Shown here piece by piece: positions 34,915 through 44,370 of a DNA stretch of 63,937 nt. The stretch lies in NCBI RefSeq assembly GCF_900142955.1, contig NZ_FRCP01000027.1:1-63937 (forward strand). The letters are read 5' to 3'. The DNA is from Anaerosporobacter mobilis DSM 15930. Lineage in GTDB: Bacteria; Bacillota; Clostridia; Lachnospirales; Lachnospiraceae. Each line of letters begins with the position of its first letter. The stretch's first letter is position 1. The position numbers and the translations under genes are program-made. A model generated the notes under the pieces. That model worked only from the letters and a program-made list of their open reading frames with translations, had not been told where the DNA came from and made no database searches.

Positions 34915-37560
34915 TTATACTGGTTGCTTACGAGGTCTTCCTCGCTTTCTTTTCTCAGGTTGAATAACTTCATCTAATGTTTCTTCAGTAGCATCCACTG
35001 TAGTTACAGCCACTTCTTCGTGAATAACAGTTTCTACTGCTGTAACTACTGCTTCTTCCTGTATGTCAGTTTCTACTGCTGTAACTACTGCTTCTTCCTG
35101 TATGTCAGTTTCTACTGCTGTAACTACTGCTTCTTCCTGTATGTCAGTTTCTACTGCAAGTATTTCTTCGACCTTAGCATTTGACGATTTCTTCGCTGTT
35201 GGTTTCTTTGCAGTTGGAGACTTCTTTGAGGTTGTAGATTTCTTCTCCGTTGAACCCTTGGAAGTCCTTGACACCTTTTCCAATTTCTTCTCTACTTTAG
35301 TAGTCTTCGTGCTTGCAGATGTCTTCTCCATTAGCTTATCAGGTTTTACTTCAACTACTGGAGTACATGTGAATACACTAATTCCAAGTGGTGGCACTGT
35401 AATTTGTATTGAATTCTCACGACCATCGCATTCATCTTTCTTAGAGTATTTGAGTCTTGGATTCACATATCCTTTACCACCAAATGTTTCCTTATCACTA
35501 TTAAAGGTTTCTTTATATTTGCCCTTGAACGGAACTCCTACTTTGAAGTTTTCATACACTACTGGCGTGAAGTTACATATAATTAATAAGGTTTCTTCTT
35601 CCTTCTCTGTCTTTCTTAAGAAGCTTATGGTACTCTTATCCGCATCCAAACTATTGATCCATTCAAATCCTTCACTAGTAAAATCCATTCGGTATAAAGC
35701 AGGATAATCCTTGTATAGACGATTTAATGCCTTCACATAATCTTTCATTTCTCGATGTGAGTCATATTCTAGTAAGTTCCATTGAATACTTTCATTCTCA
35801 TTCCACTCATCAAATTGAGCTATATCTTGTCCCATGAATAATAATTTCTTTCCTGGATGTGCCATCATATAACCATACGTAACACGTAGATTTGCGAACT
35901 TTTGGTCATGACTTCCTGGCATCTTATTAATCATAGAACCTTTTCCATGTACCACTTCATCATGAGATAATACAAGAACGAAGTTTTCACTATAGGCATA
36001 AATCATGCTGAACGTTAATTCACCATGATGACCTTTTCTGAATAAAGGGTCGCATTTAATATAGTTAACAAAGTCATTCATCCACCCCATATTCCACTTT
36101 AAGTCAAATCCCAAGCCCCCATCTTCCACATCACCAGTTACTTTCTCCCAAGCTGTGGATTCCTCTGCAATTAACAAAACCCCTTTATGCTTCTTTCTAA
36201 AAACCTTAGATAGATTGTGTAAGAATTCTACTGCTTCTAGGTTCTCATGACCTCCATATATATTGGCAACCCATTCACCATGATTTTTACCATAATCAAG
36301 ATATAACATAGAAGCCACTGCATCCATACGTATCCCATCAATATGATACTTCTCAGCCCAAAACAATGCATTAGCAATTAAGAAGTTTGCAACTTCTGGT
36401 CTTCCGTAGTTATAAATCAACGTTCCCCAATGAGGGTGGGAACCTTGTCTAGGATCGTGATGTTCATATAGGCATGTCCCATCAAAATTGGCCAAACCAA
36501 ATGTATCTCTTGGAAAATGCGCTGGTACCCAATCTAAGATTACTCCAATATTGTGCATATGCATATACTCTACAAAATACATAAAGTCTTCTGGTGTTCC
36601 ATACCTTGCAGTCGCAGCATAATATCCTGTAACTTGATATCCCCAGGAGGCATCCAATGGATGTTCCATAATCGGCATTAATTCAACATGCGTATATCCC
36701 ATCTCTTTCACAAAATCTGCTATCATAACGGCAAGTTCTCTATAATTATAGAAAGTCCTATCTTCGTCTTCTGGTTTCTTAAAGGACCCCAAGTGAACTT
36801 CATAGATTAACATTGGCTCTTCTTTGTAATCGCGGTCCTCCCGTTTTGCTATAAAGTTTTGATCTTTCCATTGATAGGAATTAATGTCATAAATAATAGA
36901 TGCTGTTGCAGGTCTTAACTCGGAAGCATATCCATATGGATCCGCTTTCAACATTACACATTGACTATTTACTTTAACCTCATATTTGTAAAGTTCACCA
37001 CAGTGCAGACCTGGAATAAATAGTTCAAACACACCAGAATCCCCTAATCTTCTCATAGGATGACGTCTACCATCCCATAGATTAAAATCACCAACAACAC
37101 TAACTCGAATTGCATTCGGTGCCCACACCCCAAACAAAACACCGCAAACTCCATCAATTTCCATCGGGTGTGCACCTAATTTATTATATATATCATAATG
37201 TATTCCGCTTGTAAACAGTTTTAAATCCATTCCATCAATTACCGGATCAAATCGGTATGGGTCTACAATCTCTTGCTTGTCCCCATTATCATAAGTAACT
37301 ACATAAGTATATTCTGGAATTCTCTTACCATTTACTAGTACTGAGAAGAATCCAGCTTCATCAGCTATCTCCATTGTATATTCTTTACCTGTTTTTGTCA
37401 TATGTAATACAACACTCGCTGCCGTAGGAATAAATATATTAAATAAGATACCTTCCTCTACTACATGTGCTCCTAGAATAGTATGAGGATTATCATGCTC
37501 TGAATAGACAATTGCTTCGATTTCTGCCCAATCACATAAATTGTATAATATATCGTTCAT
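34915..37560 (-). CDS. glgB: 1,4-alpha-glucan branching enzyme with a basic repeat-rich tail
   Basis: GlgB adds alpha-1,6 branches to glycogen. Residues 1-735 are a normal branching enzyme: N-terminal beta domains, then a GH13 barrel with nucleophile Asp413 (Asp-Gly-Ile-Arg-Met-Asp), Ala-Glu-Glu-Ser at 465-468 and His-Asp-Glu at 533-535. Residues 736-881 are an added tail. It has a Lys/Ser/Thr/Ala/Pro-rich basic part (about 740-796), 13-residue Val-Glu-Thr-Asp-Ile-Gln-Glu-Glu repeats (about 803-845), and an AT-hook-like Lys-Arg-Gly-Arg-Pro-Arg-Lys near the end. Typical bacterial GlgB lacks this tail. No other glycogen gene is adjacent. Confidence 0.95.
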   Translation of the reverse strand: MNDILYNLCDWAEIEAIVYSEHDNPHTILGAHVVEEGILFNIFIPTAASVVLHMTKTGKEYTMEIADEAGFFSVLVNGKRIPEYTYVVTYDNGDKQEIVDPYRFDPVIDGMDLKLFTSGIHYDIYNKLGAHPMEIDGVCGVLFGVWAPNAIRVSVVGDFNLWDGRRHPMRRLGDSGVFELFIPGLHCGELYKYEVKVNSQCVMLKADPYGYASELRPATASIIYDINSYQWKDQNFIAKREDRDYKEEPMLIYEVHLGSFKKPEDEDRTFYNYRELAVMIADFVKEMGYTHVELMPIMEHPLDASWGYQVTGYYAATARYGTPEDFMYFVEYMHMHNIGVILDWVPAHFPRDTFGLANFDGTCLYEHHDPRQGSHPHWGTLIYNYGRPEVANFLIANALFWAEKYHIDGIRMDAVASMLYLDYGKNHGEWVANIYGGHENLEAVEFLHNLSKVFRKKHKGVLLIAEESTAWEKVTGDVEDGGLGFDLKWNMGWMNDFVNYIKCDPLFRKGHHGELTFSMIYAYSENFVLVLSHDEVVHGKGSMINKMPGSHDQKFANLRVTYGYMMAHPGKKLLFMGQDIAQFDEWNENESIQWNLLEYDSHREMKDYVKALNRLYKDYPALYRMDFTSEGFEWINSLDADKSTISFLRKTEKEEETLLIICNFTPVVYENFKVGVPFKGKYKETFNSDKETFGGKGYVNPRLKYSKKDECDGRENSIQITVPPLGISVFTCTPVVEVKPDKLMEKTSASTKTTKVEKKLEKVSRTSKGSTEKKSTTSKKSPTAKKPTAKKSSNAKVEEILAVETDIQEEAVVTAVETDIQEEAVVTAVETDIQEEAVVTAVETVIHEEVAVTTVDATEETLDEVIQPEKRKRGRPRKQPV
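35030..35157. repeat. 39-bp tandem repeat inside glgB (3.3 copies)
   Basis: Three nearly identical 39-base units (35030-35068, 35069-35107, 35108-35146) and a partial fourth encode 13-residue acidic repeats of the GlgB tail. Being in-frame, copy number can vary without frameshift. Confidence 0.85.
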
Positions 37561-37679
37561 ATAATGTCCTCCCTGTGTATCACAATATTACTTATATTGT
37601 ATCACTATTTCCATTAAAAAACAATTATATTTAGTAATAAATACCATTTCATTGATATGTATTATGCAGTTATACATAA

Positions 37680-37741
37680 ACAGGTGTAAATATTGTATTT
37701 CTTGACATATTGTTCAAGAATAGTACAAAATTCACACCTGT
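37680..37741 (-). terminator. Long hairpin after the DUF624 gene
   Basis: ACAGGTGT and ACACCTGT close a long imperfect hairpin with inner pairing TTCTTGA/TCAAGAA. On the minus strand it is followed by a short TTTA. It is the likely terminator of the upstream DUF624 gene, with modest T-run support. Confidence 0.5.
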
Positions 37742-37808
37742 CTTTCTTTATTTTTATACAATCATAGTGCTTTGTTTATTATATTTCGACATCTTATATA
37801 ACCATTTA

Positions 37809-38444
37809 TTATTCCATATACCAAGCATCTGGACGTCCAGCATCTTCTGGAGTATATTTCTTCAATATTTTTTCCATCAAAAACGATACTAGCAAACAGG
37901 CTACGCCCGGTACAAATAAAGCTGCAATAGGTATCCACCACATTAGAAATGCTGCAAATGCAACTATAACTGCTATTATAATTGTAAATGGCAAATGTCT
38001 GATTGCCATAATAATTGAGTTCTTAAAAAGATTCTTGAATGTCAACGTAAATCTTGATAAGTTTGGAAATACATAGATTGCAGTGATAATGATAAATAAA
38101 CTTAATGCAATATAGATTCCAAATAAAATACTACCTAATTTACCTTCCATTTGTCTAACAATATGGAAATTAAATGACATAACAACAGCCAGTAATGTAA
38201 AAATCAGACCAACAATTGTTCCTTGTTTAAGATTCACTTTAAATGAGTGGAAAAATTCTTTTGCTACATATCCTCTTTCTCTACGTATCGACTTAACTAC
38301 ACAATAGTAAAGAGCTGTAGTTGCTGGTCCGATTGTTATAATTGGAATACAACATAATACCCAAAGCAAACTTACTAACATAATATCAAAGATTTTTCCC
38401 ATTCCACTGAAAAAACCACCTTCTAGGCTAAAAAAGCTACCCAT
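37809..38444 (-). CDS. DUF624 (YesL-like) membrane protein
   Basis: This 211-residue protein has five or so membrane helices and matches the DUF624/YesL family: an N-terminal Phe-Phe-Ser-Gly-Met-Gly-Lys, then Leu-Trp-Val-Leu-Cys-Cys-Ile-Pro-Ile-Ile-Thr-Ile-Gly-Pro-Ala. YesL-type genes often accompany sugar ABC transporters, but none is adjacent here. The ATG at 38444 fits GGAGATTATAAGT better than the one at 38459. The function is unknown. Confidence 0.8.
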   Translation of the reverse strand: MGSFFSLEGGFFSGMGKIFDIMLVSLLWVLCCIPIITIGPATTALYYCVVKSIRRERGYVAKEFFHSFKVNLKQGTIVGLIFTLLAVVMSFNFHIVRQMEGKLGSILFGIYIALSLFIIITAIYVFPNLSRFTLTFKNLFKNSIIMAIRHLPFTIIIAVIVAFAAFLMWWIPIAALFVPGVACLLVSFLMEKILKKYTPEDAGRPDAWYME

Positions 38445-38687
38445 ACTTATAATCTCCATTCTTTTATATATTTCACTTTCATGATTTGGATTGTCCCATC
38501 GATATGACCCCTATTATGTAATCATTCGACAATTATATGACATAATTTAATTCATAATATAATTCTATCATAAAATCTGATATAATCAAATGAAAAAAAT
38601 ATTAACAAATATACAATTTATACAATTCCAAATAAAACAAACATCTTCCTTCATAAAAGAATGTTTATTGTTGATGTGAGGAGGACA

Positions 38688-39929
38688 CTAGTCCAAAGAA
38701 TGAATGAATATTCCACTTCTTAATTTAGGCTCAAACCATGTAGATTTTGGAGGCATTAATCTATTTGCATCCGCTACTGCAAACAATTCTCCTATTGATG
38801 TTGGATACATGGAAAAAGCTACTTCCATATCAGAATTCACTCTACGTTCAAGTTCTAAAAGGCCCCTGATACCACCTATGAACTCAATGCGTTTGTCCAT
38901 TCTTGGGTCTTCAATTCCGAGTATAGGATTTAACAAATAATCCTGCAACACCGATACATCTAACCCTTCTACAGGGTCAGTAATAGCCTTCAAGTTCTCT
39001 TTGGCCTCTAACTTATACCACTGGTTGTCTAGATACATTCCAAAAGTAGATTTATGTTCTGGTGCATATGCTTTCTCCCCAACTAGCGTAAGGTCGAAAT
39101 TATTCTCTATCTCTTTAATAAAATCTTCCTTAGAATAACCATTCAAATCTTTCACTGCTCTATTATAATCCATAATCATTAACTGTTCATCTGGAAATAA
39201 TACCGATAAGAATGAATTGAATTCTTCTTCTCCTGTATAAGTAGGCATCTCATTACGTCTCTTTAATCCTACTTTAACTGCTGAGGCACAGCGATGGTGC
39301 CCATCTGCAATATAGATTTGATCCATATCAGCAAATGCTTTTTCAATGATTGCATTATCATCAAGGTCTACTACTTTCCACACATTATGAGTAATCTCAT
39401 CTGGTGAAGTAAACGCATATAATGGAACACCTTTCTTCACTTTATCAACGACCGCATTCAACTGTATAGTGGCACGATAGGCTAGGAATATTGGTCCTGT
39501 CTGTGCATTGCATATATCTACATGGTTAATACGGTCAATCTCCTTATCTTCTCGTGTGTTTTCATGCTTCTTAATTACATTATTCAAGTAATCATCAATA
39601 GAAGCGCATGCTACAATTCCCGTTTGCGAACGACCATTCATAATAAGTTCATAAAGATAATAACACGCATCTTCATCCGTTATAAAGGTTCCATCTAAGG
39701 TCATTGCTTCTAATGTCTCTTTCGCTTTCGCATATACTCTCGCATCATAGGTATCAACAGAATCATCAAACCCTGTCTCTGCTCGATCAATCTTTAGAAA
39801 CGATAAGGGTTCCTTTGCAACTTCAGCTTTTGCTTCTTCTCTGCTATACACATCATATGGTAATGCTGCTACTCTCGATACAACATCTACATTCGGTCTA
39901 ATACATCTAAAAGGTTTAATCTTTGCCAT
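38688..39929 (-). CDS. DUF1015 family protein
   Basis: This 413-residue protein matches DUF1015: Ile-Lys-Pro-Phe-Arg-Cys at the start, Ala-Leu-Pro-Tyr-Asp-Val-Tyr, and the conserved Ile-Ala-Asp-Gly-His-His-Arg motif near residue 206. It lies downstream of serA and serC, an arrangement seen in many clostridia and suggesting a link to serine metabolism. Its His-His-Arg motif resembles a nuclease or kinase active site, but no activity is established. A hairpin separates it from serA. Confidence 0.85.
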   Translation of the reverse strand: MAKIKPFRCIRPNVDVVSRVAALPYDVYSREEAKAEVAKEPLSFLKIDRAETGFDDSVDTYDARVYAKAKETLEAMTLDGTFITDEDACYYLYELIMNGRSQTGIVACASIDDYLNNVIKKHENTREDKEIDRINHVDICNAQTGPIFLAYRATIQLNAVVDKVKKGVPLYAFTSPDEITHNVWKVVDLDDNAIIEKAFADMDQIYIADGHHRCASAVKVGLKRRNEMPTYTGEEEFNSFLSVLFPDEQLMIMDYNRAVKDLNGYSKEDFIKEIENNFDLTLVGEKAYAPEHKSTFGMYLDNQWYKLEAKENLKAITDPVEGLDVSVLQDYLLNPILGIEDPRMDKRIEFIGGIRGLLELERRVNSDMEVAFSMYPTSIGELFAVADANRLMPPKSTWFEPKLRSGIFIHSLD

Positions 39930-39953
39930 ATGTTCATCTCCTTTATCACGAAT

Positions 39954-39979
39954 AAGGGCTGTTAATTTTAACAGCCCTT
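39954..39979. terminator. Hairpin between serA and the DUF1015 gene
   Basis: A perfect 12-bp stem, AAGGGCTGTTAA with its complement, sits in the 75-bp gap. The T-rich run follows on the plus strand (TTTGTTTTATT) rather than in the operon direction, so read-through on the minus strand may be only partly reduced. Confidence 0.45.
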
Positions 39980-40004
39980 TGTTTTATTATTATATTCATT
40001 TCAA

Positions 40005-41168
40005 TTATTTAACAACTCTAATTTTTAATACCCCATTAATAGCAGTTAATTTTTCTACTAATGTTTGAGTTGAAGAAGCTGCAATATCTATCACTGTATA
40101 AGCAAAATCACCACGGCTCTTGTTAACCATGTTATCAATATTAATGTTCTCAGCAGCGAATACAGTTGTAAACTGACTTAACATGTTTGGAATGTTTCTA
40201 TGGTTAATTGCAATTCGTCCTTCACTAGCACATATACCGGCATCACATGATGGGTAATTTACTGAATTCTTAATATTACCATTGTCCATAAAATCAACGA
40301 TTTCTTTCACTGCCATAACAGCACAATTATCTTCTGATTCAGCTGTTGATGCACCTAAGTGTGGGAATGCTATAACGCCTTCCATATTAGCTGTCTTTGC
40401 ATTTGGGAAATCAGTAACGTATTTTCCTACTTTACCTGATGCTAAAGCTTCTGCCATATCGTCATCATTCACAAGAAGATCTCTTGCAAAGTTAAGAATT
40501 ACTACCCCATCTTTCATTGTTGCCATTGTATCCTTGTTGATCATCTGTCTTGTATCATCTAATAATGGTACATGAACGGATATATAATCACATTCTCTAA
40601 AGATTTCTTCTCTTGTCTTAACGTATTTGATATCTCTTGAAAGATTCCAAGCATGCTCTACTGAGATAAATGGGTCACAACCATACACTTCCATACCTAG
40701 ACGGTTAGCGGCATTGGCAACAAGTACACCAATTGCTCCAAGACCAACAATACCTAGTTTCTTGCCTTGAATTTCTTTACCTGCGAATTTGGATTTTGCT
40801 TTTTCCATTGTCTTAGCAATGTTTGCATCTTCTTTATTCTCTTTAACCCAGTTCATACCACCAACTAAATCACGCGAAGCAAGCATCAAACCAGCAACCA
40901 CCAGTTCCTTAACACCGTTAGCGTTAGCTCCTGGTGTATTAAACACTACAATACCTTTTTCTGCGCATTTATCAAGTGGAATATTGTTAACACCTGCACC
41001 TGCTCTAGCGATAGCACATAAGTTATCACTAAGCTCTAAATCATGCATGGCAGCGCTACGTACTAAAACTGCTTCTGCTTCATCAATTGCATCAGTCTTA
41101 ACATATTGTTCTGTAAATAAATTCAAACCAATATCTGCAATTGGATTAAGGCAATTATACTTAACCAT
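40005..41168 (-). CDS. serA: D-3-phosphoglycerate dehydrogenase
   Basis: SerA oxidises 3-phosphoglycerate in the first step of serine synthesis. The 387-residue protein has the D-2-hydroxyacid dehydrogenase fold: a Gly-Ala-Gly-Val-Asn-Asn-Ile segment, NAD-binding Gly-Leu-Gly-Ala-Ile-Gly, and Gly-Ala-Ser-Thr-Ala-Glu-Ser-Glu-Asp-Asn at the catalytic His region. A C-terminal ACT-like domain (about 315-387) probably senses serine. It follows serC by 52 bp in the same direction and starts after GGGAGGACAATAAC. Confidence 0.95.
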   Translation of the reverse strand: MVKYNCLNPIADIGLNLFTEQYVKTDAIDEAEAVLVRSAAMHDLELSDNLCAIARAGAGVNNIPLDKCAEKGIVVFNTPGANANGVKELVVAGLMLASRDLVGGMNWVKENKEDANIAKTMEKAKSKFAGKEIQGKKLGIVGLGAIGVLVANAANRLGMEVYGCDPFISVEHAWNLSRDIKYVKTREEIFRECDYISVHVPLLDDTRQMINKDTMATMKDGVVILNFARDLLVNDDDMAEALASGKVGKYVTDFPNAKTANMEGVIAFPHLGASTAESEDNCAVMAVKEIVDFMDNGNIKNSVNYPSCDAGICASEGRIAINHRNIPNMLSQFTTVFAAENINIDNMVNKSRGDFAYTVIDIAASSTQTLVEKLTAINGVLKIRVVK

Positions 41169-41220
41169 GTTATTGTCCTCCCATATCCTCTTAAATCTCT
41201 TTTTGTATGACGTTCTTACT

Positions 41221-42306
41221 CTATTTTACGTTTTCTGCTTCGAATTTCTTCATGAAATCAACAAGCTTTTCAACACCTTCAATTGGCATTGCATTGTAGA
41301 TACTAGCTCTCATACCACCAACTGATCTGTGTCCTTTTAAGTTTTCAAAACCTGCTGCTTTTGCTTCTTTAACAAACTTAGCATCTAGTTCTTCGTCACC
41401 TGTTACAAAAGGAACATTCATTAAGGAACGATCTTCCTTTACAACGGTACCTTTGAATAGTTTACTTTGATCTAAGTAATCATAAAGGATTGCTGCTTTC
41501 TTTTCATTATGCTCTTTCATAGCCCCAAGGCCACCCATCTTCTTTAACCATTTGAAGACTTTACCGCAGATATAGATTCCATAAGCTGGAGGCGTATTGT
41601 ATAATGAGTCGTTATCTGCATGGATTTTATATTTTAACATTGTTGGAGTACCATCTAGAGTATCCTCAGTAATTAAATCTTCACGAATAATAACAATTAC
41701 AACACCTGCTGGACCAACATTCTTTTGAACACCACCATAGATAACACCATATTTCGAAACATCAACTGGTTCTGATAAGAAACAAGAAGATACATCGGCT
41801 ACTAACGTTTTACCTTTTGTGTTCGGTAATGTCTTGAACTTAGTTCCATAGATTGTGTTGTTTTCACATATGTACACATAATCTGCATCGTCGTCAATAT
41901 CTAAGTCTGAACAATCTGGAATATAGGAGAAAGTTTTATCCTCTGAAGATGCTACTGCTCTTGCCTTACCATACATCTGAGCTTCTTTGAACGCCTTCTT
42001 AGCCCATTGACCTGTGATGATGTAATCAGCTACTTTATTCTTCATAAGGTTCATCGGGATCATCGCAAATTGTTGAGATGCTCCGCCTTGTAAGAATAAT
42101 ACCTTGTAATTATCAGGTATATTCATTAGGTCTCTTAAATCTTTTTCTGCAGTTTGAATGATTTCTTGGTAAGCTTTGGAACGGTGACTCATCTCCATTA
42201 CTGACATTCCTGTACCATTGTAATCTAACATCTCTGCTGCTGCTTCTTTTAACACTTCTTCAGGTAAAACAGCTGGACCTGCTGAAAAATTAAATACTCT
42301 ACTCAC
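41221..42306 (-). CDS. serC: Phosphoserine aminotransferase
   Basis: SerC transfers an amino group from glutamate to 3-phosphohydroxypyruvate. The 361-residue PLP enzyme opens with Val-Phe-Asn-Phe-Ser-Ala-Gly-Pro-Ala-Val-Leu-Pro, a family hallmark, and has the PLP lysine in Tyr-Gly-Gly-Val-Gln-Lys-Asn. The start codon is GTG at 42306, seven bases after AAGGAGG. It is the first gene of serC-serA-DUF1015. Confidence 0.96.
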   Translation of the reverse strand: MSRVFNFSAGPAVLPEEVLKEAAAEMLDYNGTGMSVMEMSHRSKAYQEIIQTAEKDLRDLMNIPDNYKVLFLQGGASQQFAMIPMNLMKNKVADYIITGQWAKKAFKEAQMYGKARAVASSEDKTFSYIPDCSDLDIDDDADYVYICENNTIYGTKFKTLPNTKGKTLVADVSSCFLSEPVDVSKYGVIYGGVQKNVGPAGVVIVIIREDLITEDTLDGTPTMLKYKIHADNDSLYNTPPAYGIYICGKVFKWLKKMGGLGAMKEHNEKKAAILYDYLDQSKLFKGTVVKEDRSLMNVPFVTGDEELDAKFVKEAKAAGFENLKGHRSVGGMRASIYNAMPIEGVEKLVDFMKKFEAENVK

Positions 42307-42556
42307 TCGTACTTCCTCCTTTTTTACTTGACAACTTTATCGTGTTACATTATAAAACTAAAAAAATATGAAGTCAATCCTTAATTGTCTTTTTCAACTA
42401 AATTGTTAAATTAGTTATCAGTATTCTACCATCATATACTCAAAGAAGCAATATCCATGATTTTCTAAATTAAGAATATCACTGTATTCTTGCTAAGAGC
42501 CATTGGTCTACAAAATAAATAGTATTCATCCGCTCCGCTTACAATCATCATAGGCT

Positions 42557-42593
42557 AGATCTCAGACGAAAGGTTGTACTCCGTCTGAGATCT
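42557..42593. other. Perfect 12-bp hairpin downstream of ilvB
   Basis: AGATCTCAGACG and its complement flank a 13-base loop. No T-run follows on either strand, so it may be a processing or stabilising hairpin rather than an intrinsic terminator. The rest of the 42307-42660 spacer contains the AT-rich serC promoter region and nothing else recognised. Confidence 0.5.
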
Positions 42594-42660
42594 ATAGCCA
42601 TATAAAAGATACTGAAAACATCCTAATTTCATACTATTCAATACTAGGACATATTATTCG

Positions 42661-44337
42661 TTACTTCTTGAGATCCTCTTCTGTGAATACTTCATCAATA
42701 GCAGCACCTGGTGCAACCATTGGCCATACTTTATCATCACTTTGGATTTGACAATCAATCACTACTGGAATATTCAGTTCAATAGCTTCTTTTAAAACGC
42801 CCTCTACTTCTTCTTTCTTCGTAATACGATATGCCTTTGCTCCCATAGCTTCTGCTAATTTCACAAAATCCACCGCATCGTTTAATACCGTGTAAGAATA
42901 TCTCTCTTCATAGAATAATGACTGCCATTGACGCACCATACCAAGTACATGATTATTGAATACTATCTGTATAATCGGAATATTATAACGAGTTGCTGTG
43001 GCAATCTCATTCATGTTCATGCGAAAACAACCATCACCAGCCATGTTCACAACAATCTTATCTGGGTTTGCAACTTTAGCACCAATACAAGCACCTAAGC
43101 CATACCCCATTGTACCAAGTCCACCTGAAGTTAAGAAGGTTCTAGCCTTTTGATATTTAAAAAACTGGGCTGCCCACATTTGATGTTGACCAACTTCCGT
43201 AGTGATAATGGCATCGCCTTTTGTTATCTCATATACCTTCTCAATTATGTAAGGTCCGGTTAAGATATCTTTGTTATATTTTAAAGGATATTTTTCTTTC
43301 ATATCCAACACATGTTGTATCCACTCACTATGATTATGCTGTGTCAATTTATCATTCACACGTCTAAGTACCATCTTAATATCACCTACGATACTATGGT
43401 CTGTTATAACGTTCTTATTGATTTCTGCTGGATCCACATCAATCTGAAGAATCTTAGCGCCTGCTGCGAATTTATCAATATTTCCAGTAACACGGTCACT
43501 AAATCTGGCTCCGATTGTAATTAATAAATCACACTCCGTAACAGCAAGGTTTGATGTTTTAGTTCCATGCATCCCAAGCATTCCCGTATATCTTTCATCT
43601 TCTCCACTGAATGCACCTTTACCCATTAACGTATCACAAACTGGAGCATCTACCAGATCAACAAAGGTATTAAGTTCCTCACTCGCTTCAGAGATTACCG
43701 CGCCTCCACCAACGAATATCATTGGTTTGCTCGCTTCCTTAATCATCTGGGCTGCTGTTACAAGGTCTTCTTCTTTAATTGTTTCTGTTACACGTTCAAT
43801 TTTCTCAGGAACAACTTTTGTATACTCAGTCTTAGCAGCAGTTACATCCTTGGTAATATCTACAAGCACAGGACCAGGTCTTCCAGTTATCGCAATCTTG
43901 AATGCCAAACGAAGCGTATCCGCTAATTTTGTTACATCTTTTACAATGAAGTTATGTTTCGTAACCGGCATCGTAATACCAGCTATATCAACTTCTTGGA
44001 AACTATCCTTTCCAAGTAATGGTACCGTAACATTACCTGTAATGGCTACCATTGGAACAGAATCCATATATGCAGTGGCAATTCCAGTAACAAGATTTGT
44101 TGCTCCTGGACCACTAGTTGCCAAACAAACCCCAACCTTACCCGTTGATCTTGCATAACCATCTGCAGCATGTGAAGCACCTTGTTCATGGGAAGTTAGA
44201 ATGTGTCTAATCTCATTTTGATGTTTATATAACGCATCGTAAATATTGAGAACAGCACCTCCAGGATAGCCAAAAATCGTATCAACACCCTGTTCTTTTA
44301 AGCACTCTACTAATACTTCTGAACCTGTTAATTGCAT
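42661..44337 (-). CDS. ilvB: Acetolactate synthase large subunit
   Basis: IlvB condenses two pyruvates, or pyruvate and 2-oxobutyrate, in branched-chain amino acid synthesis using ThDP and FAD. The 558-residue protein has Tyr-Pro-Gly-Gly-Ala with the catalytic Glu in His-Glu-Gln-Gly-Ala (about residue 50). The ThDP motif Gly-Asp-Gly-Cys-Phe-Arg-Met-Asn is near residue 437. The small regulatory subunit (ilvH/N) is not next to it and must be elsewhere. It is last in leuB-ilvD-ilvB and starts after AAGAGGTGTAGTAT. Confidence 0.95.
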   Translation of the reverse strand: MQLTGSEVLVECLKEQGVDTIFGYPGGAVLNIYDALYKHQNEIRHILTSHEQGASHAADGYARSTGKVGVCLATSGPGATNLVTGIATAYMDSVPMVAITGNVTVPLLGKDSFQEVDIAGITMPVTKHNFIVKDVTKLADTLRLAFKIAITGRPGPVLVDITKDVTAAKTEYTKVVPEKIERVTETIKEEDLVTAAQMIKEASKPMIFVGGGAVISEASEELNTFVDLVDAPVCDTLMGKGAFSGEDERYTGMLGMHGTKTSNLAVTECDLLITIGARFSDRVTGNIDKFAAGAKILQIDVDPAEINKNVITDHSIVGDIKMVLRRVNDKLTQHNHSEWIQHVLDMKEKYPLKYNKDILTGPYIIEKVYEITKGDAIITTEVGQHQMWAAQFFKYQKARTFLTSGGLGTMGYGLGACIGAKVANPDKIVVNMAGDGCFRMNMNEIATATRYNIPIIQIVFNNHVLGMVRQWQSLFYEERYSYTVLNDAVDFVKLAEAMGAKAYRITKKEEVEGVLKEAIELNIPVVIDCQIQSDDKVWPMVAPGAAIDEVFTEEDLKK

Positions 44338-44370
44338 ATACTACACCTCTTTCCTCATTAATCTGGTTGT

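Noticed and set aside
35030..35157. Possible CRISPR-like array
   Set aside because: The units are contiguous, in-frame and without spacers. No cas genes are present; no CRISPR array was seen in the window.
35063..35707. Plus-strand open frame of 214 codons
   Set aside because: It is antisense to the glgB tail; its repeated Ser/Thr/Val sequence simply mirrors the 39-bp repeats.
42557..42593. Intrinsic terminator of ilvB
   Set aside because: The stem is perfect but no T-run follows in either direction, so it is listed only as a hairpin.
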